From Candidatus Aminicenantota bacterium (GTDB lineage: Bacteria > Acidobacteriota > Aminicenantia > UBA2199), in contig DAOVIP010000161.1 of NCBI GenBank assembly GCA_030671465.1, positions 1-5,303 of the forward strand: a stretch of 5,303 bases of DNA, written 5' to 3'. Positions within the stretch are counted from its first letter, which is position 1, and the number at the start of each line of letters is the position of its first letter. This document shows, piece after piece, positions 1 through 5,303 of the stretch. A program made the translations under genes and the position numbers. Under the pieces are notes generated by a model that made no database searches, was not told the origin of the DNA, and saw only the letters and a program-made list of their open reading frames with translations.

Positions 1-407
1 AGAAATCGGTTTAGGAAGCGTGGGGCCGAACCCGGATCGGTAACTCTCACCAGTCCGGATAAACGGAAGCGGAGATTCCGGTTCCGGGGTGCGATTCTCA
101 ACTCTGCTAATTCAAGCTGGGCCGGAGTGGCCCGATCCAGTGATTCCAGCAGATCGGCCATGGCAAAAACGAACCGGCGGGGATGGTTCATGAAAAACTG
201 TTTTTCCAGAAACCCGATCCGCTGGATTTTGGTCTGTTTTATAGCTGTGTGTTGACGGAAGAGTGAATCCAGTGATTTTTCAATCTCTCCGAGATCTTTT
301 CGGGAACCGGCTTTAATGGCGGAAACATAGCCGGTCAGCAGGATCATTCCCAGCAACAAGACTCCAAAAAAAATTTTCAATCCGTTGACAGCCCGATCCT
401 GACCCAT
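1..407 (-). CDS. PilN/GspL-like inner-membrane assembly protein, N-terminal part (runs off the left edge)
   Basis: This reading frame is open from an ATG at 407 to the window edge, giving 135 complete codons and no stop. The protein has a short polar N-terminus, one membrane helix at about residues 10-31, a charged heptad-like helix at about 33-70, and then an amphipathic helix (about 79-93) followed by beta-type strands around LRI (103-105) and RFRLSGLVRV (113-122), then RFLNRF (130-135). One membrane anchor, a coiled coil and a small ferredoxin-like fold is the known layout of PilN (type IV pilus alignment complex) and of the C-terminal part of GspL. The INL motif that usually begins PilN is absent, so this could be another bitopic protein of similar shape. 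An in-frame TGA lies four codons before the ATG, so no earlier start is possible. No Shine-Dalgarno sequence precedes it. The gene is separated from the lipoprotein gene by 98 nt and seems to have its own promoter. The family call rests on architecture, not on a diagnostic motif. Confidence 0.5.
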   Translation of the reverse strand, partial: MGQDRAVNGLKIFFGVLLLGMILLTGYVSAIKAGSRKDLGEIEKSLDSLFRQHTAIKQTKIQRIGFLEKQFFMNHPRRFVFAMADLLESLDRATPAQLELAELRIAPRNRNLRFRLSGLVRVTDPGSAPRFLNRF

Positions 408-442
408 AAAATATATATATCAGATGCAGTGGATAAAATCAA
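408..442 (-). promoter_or_regulatory. Sigma70-like extended -10 promoter abutting the start codon of the PilN-like gene
   Basis: On the minus strand TTGATT (442-437) is followed after exactly 17 nt by TATATA (419-414). The -10 element is preceded by TG and one base (422-420), which is the extended -10 pattern. The usual start of transcription, about 7 nt past the -10 box, would fall on or next to the A of the ATG at 407, implying a leaderless or nearly leaderless mRNA. AT-rich alternating DNA can mimic a -10 box, so this is a prediction only. Confidence 0.45.
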
Positions 443-448
443 CCGCAA

Positions 449-483
449 CAAGGGACAGGGCTTGACATTTGGCCTGTTCCTTG
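449..483 (-). terminator. Long hairpin in the gap, possible transcription terminator
   Basis: CAAGGAACAGG (483-473 on the minus strand) pairs with CCTGTCCCTTG (459-449) in an 11-bp stem with a single A-C mismatch and a 13-nt loop. On the plus strand the mismatch becomes a G-U pair, so the stem would be unbroken there. It lies 23 nt after the lipoprotein stop codon, the right place for a terminator. The downstream minus-strand sequence TTGCGGTTGATTTTAT is only moderately T-rich, so it is not a textbook Rho-independent terminator. It could instead be an mRNA 3'-end stabiliser or an operator near the promoter at 408-442. Confidence 0.4.
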
Positions 484-488
484 CCCAT

Positions 489-503
489 CCGGATGAAATC
501 CGG
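489..503. repeat. Short perfect inverted repeat just after the lipoprotein stop codon
   Basis: CCGGAT and ATCCGG, 6 bp each, are separated by GAA and begin 2 nt after the TAA at 508-506. On the minus strand it has no following T tract (ATGGGCAAGG follows), so it is not a terminator by itself for the lipoprotein gene. Together with the longer hairpin at 449-483 it may shape the 3' end of that mRNA. CCGG is very common in this window, so chance is possible. Confidence 0.3.
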
Positions 504-505
504 TT

Positions 506-1465
506 TTACTCGATTTTCTTGATGGTAATACTGCCACCCGAAGTTCTCAGGTAAATTTCCGGGCCGCCCCCGTTGATCTGGCCCCTCATTTTCCTCCGGC
601 TGATGTCTCCCTGCAGGGTGACCGGAAAACTGGTCCGTACCCGTCCCCCGCTGGTTTTGGCATCCAGGTTCACTTTCACTCCGGGTTCCAGATACAGGGT
701 GATGGAGCCTCCCGAGGTGGTCAGCCGACAATCCCCTTTGGGTTGCCGGGAGATCAGAGCCCTGATCGAACCTCCGGACGTACTGGCTTTAAGGGTACCC
801 ATCACCTCTTCTACCCGGATGGAACCACCCGAGGTATGGGCATCCACATCACCCTCAACCTTACCGATGGTAATGCTGCCTCCCGAGGTTCTGACCTCGG
901 CATCGCCAACACATCCCTTCAATACAATCCTGCCGCCGGATGTCTTGCCGGTTACCGGGCCTTTGATCATGCCAAACTTCAGGCTGCCACCCGATGTCTT
1001 TGTCTTTACCTCGCCTTCCAGGTTACTAACCGAGATACTCCCGCCGGAAGTCCTTAAGTCTGCATTGTACCGGGATGGAACCGTAATCACAAAACGGATC
1101 TTCAACCGGTTTTTCCTCAACCAGGAAAACCACCTTCTGGAGCGTTTATATTCGGCATCGATGATCACATCATTCCCGTTCTGCCTCATATTGATATCCA
1201 GATCCTTCAGTATCCGCTTGGCTTTGCGTTCACTGACTGCTCTGGCCCGGCTGATAACTTCAATCTCTACCCGGTCATCGGAACCCGAGTTAACTTCAAT
1301 GGAACCGATATCGGTTTCCACAATCAGATTCCCCCCCGGCTTGACCTGAAAAGTCCTGGTTATGGTGGTTCGGGTTCCCTCTCCCTCCAGATAACAGCCG
1401 TTGAAAGCCAGCAGTAGAAACAATAATAGGGCCAACCACAGATATTTTGATGACATCGGTTTCAT
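506..1465 (-). CDS. Lipoprotein with nine-turn TSGG beta-solenoid (DUF4097/DUF2807-like)
   Basis: The protein is 319 aa. The start chosen is the ATG at 1465 because AAGGAGG (1477-1471) lies 5 nt before it; starts farther upstream (1480, 1525) lack such a site and would place charged sequence before the signal peptide. Residues 1-24 form a lipoprotein signal: a short basic region, a Leu-rich core, then FNGC with the lipidated cysteine at 24. Phe at -3 is less usual than Leu. With Tyr at +2 there is no inner-membrane retention Asp, so an outer-membrane location is likely. Residues 30-130 hold beta-rich sequence, a basic helical stretch and a basic RRWFSWLRKNR segment at 110-120. From residue 139 to the end TSGG recurs nine times, at 139, 157, 175, 193, 211, 229, 250, 271 and 308. 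This is the right-handed beta-solenoid pattern of DUF4097 and the related DUF2807 GIN-domain proteins, whose molecular role is not established. It has its own ECF-like promoter and follows the ABC/DUF4340 operon on the same strand. Confidence 0.85.
   Translation of the reverse strand: MKPMSSKYLWLALLLFLLLAFNGCYLEGEGTRTTITRTFQVKPGGNLIVETDIGSIEVNSGSDDRVEIEVISRARAVSERKAKRILKDLDINMRQNGNDVIIDAEYKRSRRWFSWLRKNRLKIRFVITVPSRYNADLRTSGGSISVSNLEGEVKTKTSGGSLKFGMIKGPVTGKTSGGRIVLKGCVGDAEVRTSGGSITIGKVEGDVDAHTSGGSIRVEEVMGTLKASTSGGSIRALISRQPKGDCRLTTSGGSITLYLEPGVKVNLDAKTSGGRVRTSFPVTLQGDISRRKMRGQINGGGPEIYLRTSGGSITIKKIE
509..1051 (-). repeat. Coding tandem repeat: 18-residue (54-bp) solenoid coils
   Basis: Five consecutive units starting with TSGG are exactly 18 residues long, two more are 21, one is 37 (a loop insertion rich in Arg, Gln and Gly), and a last partial unit TSGGSITIKKIE ends the protein. 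A G or P-G turn and a beta strand follow at fixed places in each unit. Codons for the same TSGG residues differ between units (for example ACTTCGGGTGGC against ACCTCGGGAGGC), so the array is old and held by selection on protein, not a recent DNA expansion. Confidence 0.85.
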
Positions 1466-1470
1466 CGAAT

Positions 1471-1477
1471 CCTCCTT
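1471..1477 (-). promoter_or_regulatory. Ribosome binding site fixing the lipoprotein start
   Basis: AAGGAGG on the minus strand, 5 nt before the ATG at 1465. The same 5-nt distance between GGAGG and the start codon is seen for the three genes upstream, so this site decides between four possible in-frame ATGs (1525, 1480, 1465, 1456). Confidence 0.85.
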
Positions 1478-1497
1478 CATACTTGGAATACTCTTTA

Positions 1498-1523
1498 AAC
1501 GTACGGGAATCGCAAAAAGTTCC
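1498..1523 (-). promoter_or_regulatory. ECF-sigma-like promoter for the lipoprotein gene
   Basis: On the minus strand GGAACTTTTT (from 1523) supplies a typical ECF -35 element GGAAC, followed after 17 nt by CGTT (1501-1498) and then TAAAG. GGAAC with CGTT or CGTC at 16-17 nt is the general pattern known for extracytoplasmic-function sigma factors. Transcription would start near 1490, leaving about 25 nt of leader that just contains the AAGGAGG site, which is a sensible layout. The -35 box lies in the palindrome at 1514-1530. An envelope-stress link is inferred; no sigma or anti-sigma gene is in the window. Confidence 0.55.
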
Positions 1524-1530
1524 ACTTTTT
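1514..1530. repeat. Palindrome overlapping the -35 region
   Basis: AAAAAGT (1514-1520) and ACTTTTT (1524-1530) form a perfect 7-bp inverted repeat around TCC. Three further T residues follow on the plus strand. The minus-strand GGAAC of the ECF-like promoter spans its centre and right arm. It could be an operator or simply A-tract DNA favourable to the promoter. Confidence 0.4.
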
Positions 1531-1565
1531 TTTGTTAACGGATCGGGGTCGGATTTGGGATGTAG

Positions 1566-1585
1566 GGGCAAAAGGCGGATTGCCC
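1566..1585 (-). other. Small hairpin at the end of the ABC/DUF4340 operon
   Basis: GGGCAA and TTGCCC pair around an 8-nt loop, beginning 1 nt after the DUF4340 stop codon (TAA at 1589-1587). The following minus-strand sequence CCTACATCCC has no T run, so termination is not well supported. The rest of the 121-nt gap (1466-1586) holds the ECF-like promoter and no credible gene. Confidence 0.25.
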
Positions 1586-1586
1586 A

Positions 1587-2921
1587 TTATTCGTTTTTTT
1601 TGATGAAATCCTCAAGTTTGCGGGGCAGCCGGTCAATGAACGCTTTGGATACCTTGAACAGATAGGGCAGATTCCGGTTGCGCACCAGCAGCGAATCCCC
1701 TGTCAAATCCGATATCCATAATCCGATATCCGTGGATTTTCCGGCCTGGGTTTGCTCTCCGAACTTCAACTCCAGAGAATAGTTAAAGATTTCTTTCCCG
1801 GAAGGGTGATCCAGAAATTCCCGGGCTTCGAGGTTTTCCAGGGCCGTGAGCAGATCATTGATCCGGTCCCCATCCAATTCCCCGGAACCCGCCGGTTTTA
1901 CCCGGATCCAGCGGTGTTCGGGATTCCTTTGAAAATGACAGTCCAGGTCTCTGGTTTTATATATTATCTCTGAGACATCAAAGGCAAAGAAACGGGCAAT
2001 TTTGGGTTCTCTGAAATCCCTGACCTTTTTATCGAAATGGTCGGTAAACTTTTTGTCTATCTCGCTGATTTCGGAAAAACCCGGGGTGTGGGCAAAAAAC
2101 CGGTCATCCTGCCTGACTACTTTTAACACACGGGTCTCATTCCCGGTTTTCAATTTCAGCTCCAGAAGGGGCCGGTCAAAACCAAAAGCCTGCAAAGAGG
2201 CAGCACTGGCCGGTTTTAAAAAGGCAATGGCCTCCAGCCCGGAGGCAGCGGACAAAATAGTGGACACCACTGTATCAGCGGCCAGGGAAAAAACCGGTTG
2301 TTTCAAAAACCAACCGGGTTCCTGCTTTTCCAGAAAAAAGCGGGTTCCCCTGGTTTTGATCTCCAGCTCCCGAGCCAGGGCAGGTTCAAACGTGAATATG
2401 GCTTTGTCCCGGAAATCAAACAGTTTTTTATCCAGCTGGTCCCGCTTGTAGGCAGCAATCAACACCACCCGGTTGTCTGAACTCAACTTGGCATAAGAGG
2501 TGGAGTCCATCTGGTTCCGAATCCCTATTAGGACAGAAACAGAGGGTTTCAGGTCCCTGTTTTCAAATAACTTCAGCTCTATTTGCGGAACATCCAGCCC
2601 GTACTTTTTCAGCTCTGGGGCATTGTTCTCGACCTGCCGGTCATATTTCAGTTGGCAGAAATCATCCAGAATTCCCTGAACCGCCCATTTATCAGCCCGG
2701 GATTTCAGCGGAAAATCCAGATCCCATCCATTACCCAGTTTCAAAAAAATAAACTTTTCAGCTCCCCTGATCAATTCAATTTTATCAATCCTTTCCGGTT
2801 TCAGATCCAGAAGCCTGCCCTCAATATCCAGCCTCCGGGATTCATGCCGGTCCTGCAACCGGATCAGGACCAGAAGCCCCAGGAGCACGATCACCAGAAT
2901 GCCAATCTTTTTCAGGTTCAC
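1587..2921 (-). CDS. DUF4340 membrane-anchored periplasmic protein with three tandem modules
   Basis: The protein is 444 aa. The start is a GTG at 2921 whose last two bases share the GTGA overlap with the stop of the GldG-type gene; GGAGG lies 5 nt before it. An upstream ATG at 2990 is rejected because it has no ribosome site and would put a polar stretch before the anchor. Residues 1-21 are a short basic start and a Leu/Ile/Val helix (about 6-20) that should anchor it in the inner membrane; the rest should be periplasmic. Three modules can be seen at about 46-170, 185-305 and 317-440. Each has a strand, a Trp (66, 204, 338) and a closing xDF motif (KLFDF, KVRDF, KLEDF). YGLD and FGFD sit at equal places in the first two. 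DUF4340 proteins are commonly encoded next to GldG-type ABC genes; their biochemical role is unknown. Here it is the last gene of the coupled operon and probably works with the ABC complex. Confidence 0.85.
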   Translation of the reverse strand: MNLKKIGILVIVLLGLLVLIRLQDRHESRRLDIEGRLLDLKPERIDKIELIRGAEKFIFLKLGNGWDLDFPLKSRADKWAVQGILDDFCQLKYDRQVENNAPELKKYGLDVPQIELKLFENRDLKPSVSVLIGIRNQMDSTSYAKLSSDNRVVLIAAYKRDQLDKKLFDFRDKAIFTFEPALARELEIKTRGTRFFLEKQEPGWFLKQPVFSLAADTVVSTILSAASGLEAIAFLKPASAASLQAFGFDRPLLELKLKTGNETRVLKVVRQDDRFFAHTPGFSEISEIDKKFTDHFDKKVRDFREPKIARFFAFDVSEIIYKTRDLDCHFQRNPEHRWIRVKPAGSGELDGDRINDLLTALENLEAREFLDHPSGKEIFNYSLELKFGEQTQAGKSTDIGLWISDLTGDSLLVRNRNLPYLFKVSKAFIDRLPRKLEDFIKKNE

Positions 2922-4438
2922 AATTTCCTCCGATACCACCAGATTCCGATCCCGGCCATAAGAACCAGGAGGGGCAGAAACACCAGACAATAGAAAAAAA
3001 GCAACTGACTGTCACTTCGGGTCAAGGAAATGGTGCTGGGGGAGGAGGTCCGGGGTGAAATGGCCACCAGGTCCCCCTCCTGGGCCAGCCAGGAGATGAT
3101 GTTGTTAAACAGGTTGCCATTTGCCGAAAAATAGTAGTATTTATTGCTGACAAAATCAGAATCTCCGCATATCACCACCCGGGTCCGTTCTTTTTTACCA
3201 ACCTCAACCGCGGCAATCACCTCCAGCGGACCGGACCGGTCCTGGTCGTTTTTCACAATCTTTTCGGTTTTGATCTCGGCCTCATAGTTTCGCTCCCCCC
3301 AAGAATTGGGACTGGTGGATGCCACAAACTCGACCGCAATATCTCCGGGAAGGGGAGACACCTGGCTCAAACTGCGGGCCAGGGGATAAAAAGTGGCATA
3401 ACTGAAATTTTTAGTAATCTCATGGGGGGCATACCGGGCCACCACCGGGATGAAATAGTCACCTCCCATGGCCGATGAAACCGTATCCACAATCACATCA
3501 TCTTCGATTCGAACCCCCAGCTTCTTCAGCAGGGGCTTCAGTTCCTCCCCCTGACCCGGGTTGATCATGAACAGGACCGGGCCTTTTTTGTTTTCTATAT
3601 AGTCTTCAATCAGGCTGATTTCGGTATTGAACAGGGGCTGGCGCGGACCTGCCACCACCAGAACTGCGGTATCGTCCGGCAGGCGGGATTCCTGGAACAG
3701 AACCAGTTTTTTCACCCGGAAAGATAATTTTTCCAGACCGTCCTTGGCCACAGAAAAACCATTTTCATCTGACTGTTCCGTATCACCTTCACCATGTCCC
3801 TGAAGAAAATAAACCACTTTCTTTTTTTCCCGGGTGATCTTGATGATGGCATTGGTCACCGCTTCTTCAGATACCTCCTCGATCCGGGTTTCCCGGCCGG
3901 CATATTCAAACACCACGGTTCCATCACGGTTAATTTGATAGGTTTTTACCGCTGAAGGATTTTTATCCGGATCCAGCACTTCCACCACGATCCGGTCAGA
4001 ATAGTAACCGTAAATTTCCATCAGGGAATCGAAGACATAGGCGGAAGGGTTTTCCCGGGTGAAAAAGGCCTTGATTTGCAATTCCTTTTTCAATCCCCGG
4101 ATCAGTTTGACCGATTGATCCGACAGGGAATAAATTTGGTCTCGGGAAAAATCAAAGCGCTGGTGAATCCGGGTACCCAGATAATTCACAGCAGCAACAA
4201 TGGCGATATTCAAGATCACTAAAAAAAGAACATTGCTGACAAAAATAAAATTCATCCGGGAGCTTTTCCCTTTAAAACGCTCCCAATTCATGACCAGATA
4301 GACCACCAGGGCCATTACCGCCAATATCACCAGAACCAGTCCCGGGATATGGCCGGTGCCAAAACTCTGGATCAGGGCAAATCCGGAAACGAACATCACC
4401 AAGGCCATATAATTCAGGTATTGAGCGATTTTTCTCAT
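2918..4438 (-). CDS. GldG-type ABC transporter auxiliary membrane protein
   Basis: The protein is 506 aa. The ATG at 4438 is 2 nt past the permease stop, with GGAGG (4448-4444) 5 nt before it inside the permease's last codons. Membrane helices lie at about 8-24, 31-50, 64-85 and 479-501, and the protein ends in the basic RRKL. Between helices three and four is a large periplasmic region that begins with FDFSRDQIYSLSDQS (95-109), the conserved opening of the GldG / ABC_transp_aux family (PF09822). It contains GHGEGD (214-219), the sequence VVICGDSDFVSN (421-432) and GNLFNNIISWLA (441-452), all usual landmarks of that family. In Bacteroidota GldG works with GldA and GldF in gliding motility. 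In other phyla similar proteins are widespread with unknown substrate, so I give no gldG symbol. The extra pair of N-terminal helices is typical of the non-Bacteroidota homologues. Confidence 0.88.
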   Translation of the reverse strand: MRKIAQYLNYMALVMFVSGFALIQSFGTGHIPGLVLVILAVMALVVYLVMNWERFKGKSSRMNFIFVSNVLFLVILNIAIVAAVNYLGTRIHQRFDFSRDQIYSLSDQSVKLIRGLKKELQIKAFFTRENPSAYVFDSLMEIYGYYSDRIVVEVLDPDKNPSAVKTYQINRDGTVVFEYAGRETRIEEVSEEAVTNAIIKITREKKKVVYFLQGHGEGDTEQSDENGFSVAKDGLEKLSFRVKKLVLFQESRLPDDTAVLVVAGPRQPLFNTEISLIEDYIENKKGPVLFMINPGQGEELKPLLKKLGVRIEDDVIVDTVSSAMGGDYFIPVVARYAPHEITKNFSYATFYPLARSLSQVSPLPGDIAVEFVASTSPNSWGERNYEAEIKTEKIVKNDQDRSGPLEVIAAVEVGKKERTRVVICGDSDFVSNKYYYFSANGNLFNNIISWLAQEGDLVAISPRTSSPSTISLTRSDSQLLFFYCLVFLPLLVLMAGIGIWWYRRKL

Positions 4439-4440
4439 CT

Positions 4441-5208
4441 CTACCTCCACTTCCTGAATTCCGATACCGTATAGGCCAGATACAATCCCGTAAAGGCAAA
4501 AGAAAAGTAGTAAACCAGGTCCTTGGTATCCACCACACCCTTCAACAGGTTCTGAAAATGCGAGAAAAAGCTCAGATAAGATAATATTCCCTTCCATTCC
4601 GGGCCCGCACCCTCGCCGATCCAGGACAACACCCAGATCAATAAAATGGTTGAAAAGGAAATCACCGCTGCGATCATCTGGTTTTCAGTCAGTGAACTGG
4701 CAAGAATTCCAATGGCAATAAAAACCGCCCCGATTAAAAAAAGCCCCAAATAGGAGGTTAACAGCGGGATGATCCGGGGATTGCCATGAAGAAATATGAA
4801 CAGGGTATGGGTAACGCTCAGCATGAGAATCAGGGCATAGATTATCAGGGCAGCCAGGTATTTTCCCATGATAATGGAGGACATTTTCAGGGGCGAGGTC
4901 AGCAACAATTCATCGGTTCTCATCCTCTTCTCATCCGACAGCAGCCTCATGGTCAGGAGGGGGATAAGGAATATTAATATGATGGCTATATTATTGAAAT
5001 AGGGTTCGAAAACCATTTTATTCAGGTTTAACTGATTGGCATAGTAGGGATTTTGCATCATCCTGGCTGACTGACTGCTGAACCAGGTTACAATATTATA
5101 AAAGAAAAACCCGGATATCAGGAGAAAAAATGCACTGAGGATATAGGCCATGGGTGAAAAAAGAAAAATCTTCAATTCTTTTTTGGCCACAATCCATATG
5201 GATTTCAT
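4441..5208 (-). CDS. ABC-2 type permease, GldF family
   Basis: The protein is 255 aa, a normal length for this family. The ATG at 5208 overlaps the ATPase stop as ATGA, and GGAGG (5218-5214) lies 5 nt before it. The N-terminus has an amphipathic helix with KKELK (9-13) before the first membrane helix, typical of ABC-2 permeases. Six membrane helices are predicted by eye at about 19-38, 72-89, 116-138, 147-170, 177-197 and 231-248. The loop after helix 2 contains PLLTMRLLSDEKRMRTDELL (83-102), the family signature close to P-LTMR-EE-GT-E-LL, which lies on the side contacting the ATPase. The region SFFSHFQNLLKGVVDTKD (213-230) before the last helix is also usual. It should form the membrane channel or lever of the complex with the upstream ATPase. 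The cargo is unknown. Confidence 0.9.
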   Translation of the reverse strand: MKSIWIVAKKELKIFLFSPMAYILSAFFLLISGFFFYNIVTWFSSQSARMMQNPYYANQLNLNKMVFEPYFNNIAIILIFLIPLLTMRLLSDEKRMRTDELLLTSPLKMSSIIMGKYLAALIIYALILMLSVTHTLFIFLHGNPRIIPLLTSYLGLFLIGAVFIAIGILASSLTENQMIAAVISFSTILLIWVLSWIGEGAGPEWKGILSYLSFFSHFQNLLKGVVDTKDLVYYFSFAFTGLYLAYTVSEFRKWR

Positions 5209-5303
5209 GCCTCCCTCCTGCCCGGGTCCGGCCGGGTGCCGTCTCCGGAAATGATATTCATGTATAATCCTTCCAGACCGGCCTTGACTTCCCGGATCCC
5301 CAC
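5205..5303 (-). CDS. ABC transporter ATP-binding protein, C-terminal end only
   Basis: Thirty-two codons are open from the window edge to a TGA at 5207-5205, which overlaps the permease ATG as ATGA. The visible end reads VGIREVKAGLEGLYMNIISG and then a polar Pro/Arg-rich tail. A strand or helix followed by LE-LY/F-x-x-I is how ABC-2 type ATPases (the SLEDVFL-like ending) finish. All Walker and signature motifs lie outside the window, so the call depends on this ending plus the ABC-2 permease directly after it. It is most likely the GldA-type partner of that permease. Confidence 0.75.
   Translation of the reverse strand: MGIREVKAGLEGLYMNIISGDGTRPDPGRREA

Noticed and set aside
509..1051. Regular 54-bp periodicity that might suggest a CRISPR array or DNA satellite
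   Set aside because: The period is an exact multiple of three, lies in frame in a lipoprotein gene, and codons differ between units. Conservation is at protein level, with no identical repeats and no unique spacers.
573..1349. Plus-strand open frame of 258 codons with recurring PPEV/PPDV motifs
   Set aside because: It is the antisense shadow of the TSGG repeats in the lipoprotein gene; the PP residues come from the complement of Gly-Gly codons. It has no ribosome site and no coherent protein character.
1466..1525. Longer start (1525) for the lipoprotein, giving 339 residues
   Set aside because: No Shine-Dalgarno site, it would overlap the ECF-like promoter and put 20 extra residues before the lipoprotein signal. 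The AAGGAGG site supports 1465.
2002..2451. Plus-strand open frame of 149 codons opposite the DUF4340 gene
   Set aside because: It has Ser/Lys/Arg-rich low-information composition, no ribosome site, and lies wholly antisense to a well-supported gene.
2922..2990. Start of the DUF4340 protein at the ATG at 2990
   Set aside because: It would overlap the GldG-type gene by 73 nt, has no SD site and puts a polar segment before the membrane anchor. The GTG at 2921 has GGAGG and a GTGA overlap.
4272..4538. Minus-strand open frame of 88 codons across the permease/GldG junction
   Set aside because: It is an alternate-frame reading of two confident genes, without a ribosome site of its own.
4439..4597. 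N-terminal extension of the GldG-type protein into the permease gene
   Set aside because: The extra 53 codons are an out-of-frame reading of the permease 3' end. The ATG at 4438 has a perfect GGAGG and the usual family N-terminus.

Overview
All recognisable genes lie on the minus strand and read from right to left. The window looks like a chromosomal segment of a Gram-negative-type bacterium. Evidence for this is a lipoprotein signal peptide, envelope proteins with large periplasmic domains, strong GGAGG ribosome binding sites, and a likely type IV pilus (PilN-type) protein. The gene set (GldA/GldF/GldG-type ABC system plus a DUF4340 protein) is known from Bacteroidota, Acidobacteriota, myxobacteria, Aminicenantes and related phyla. 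I cannot name the phylum from this window alone; Aminicenantes or a neighbouring uncultured lineage is only a guess.

Right part (5303 down to 1587): four tightly coupled genes. They are the C-terminal end of an ABC ATPase, an ABC-2 permease of the GldF type, a GldG-type membrane-anchored auxiliary protein, and a DUF4340 periplasmic protein with three visible tandem modules. The junctions are an ATGA overlap, a 2-nt gap and a GTGA overlap, so the four are almost certainly one transcript and one multiprotein envelope system. The substrate cannot be read from the sequence.

Middle part (1586 to 506): a 121-nt gap holds a good ECF-sigma-like promoter (GGAAC-N17-CGTT) partly inside a palindrome. 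It is followed by a lipoprotein whose C-terminal half carries nine TSGG turns, mostly 18 residues apart, giving a DUF4097/DUF2807-like beta-solenoid.

Left part (505 to 1): a 98-nt gap contains two hairpins and an extended -10 sigma70-like promoter placed so close to the next ATG that the transcript may be leaderless. That gene runs off the left edge and has the architecture of PilN/GspL-type pilus or secretion assembly proteins.

Four of the five genes whose starts are visible have GGAGG exactly 5 nt before the start codon, which fixes those starts well. The PilN-like gene is the exception. No RNA genes, CRISPR arrays or mobile elements were seen. The best leads are the ECF-type control of the repeat lipoprotein, its possible link to the ABC system, the triplicated DUF4340 protein and the leaderless-looking pilus gene.
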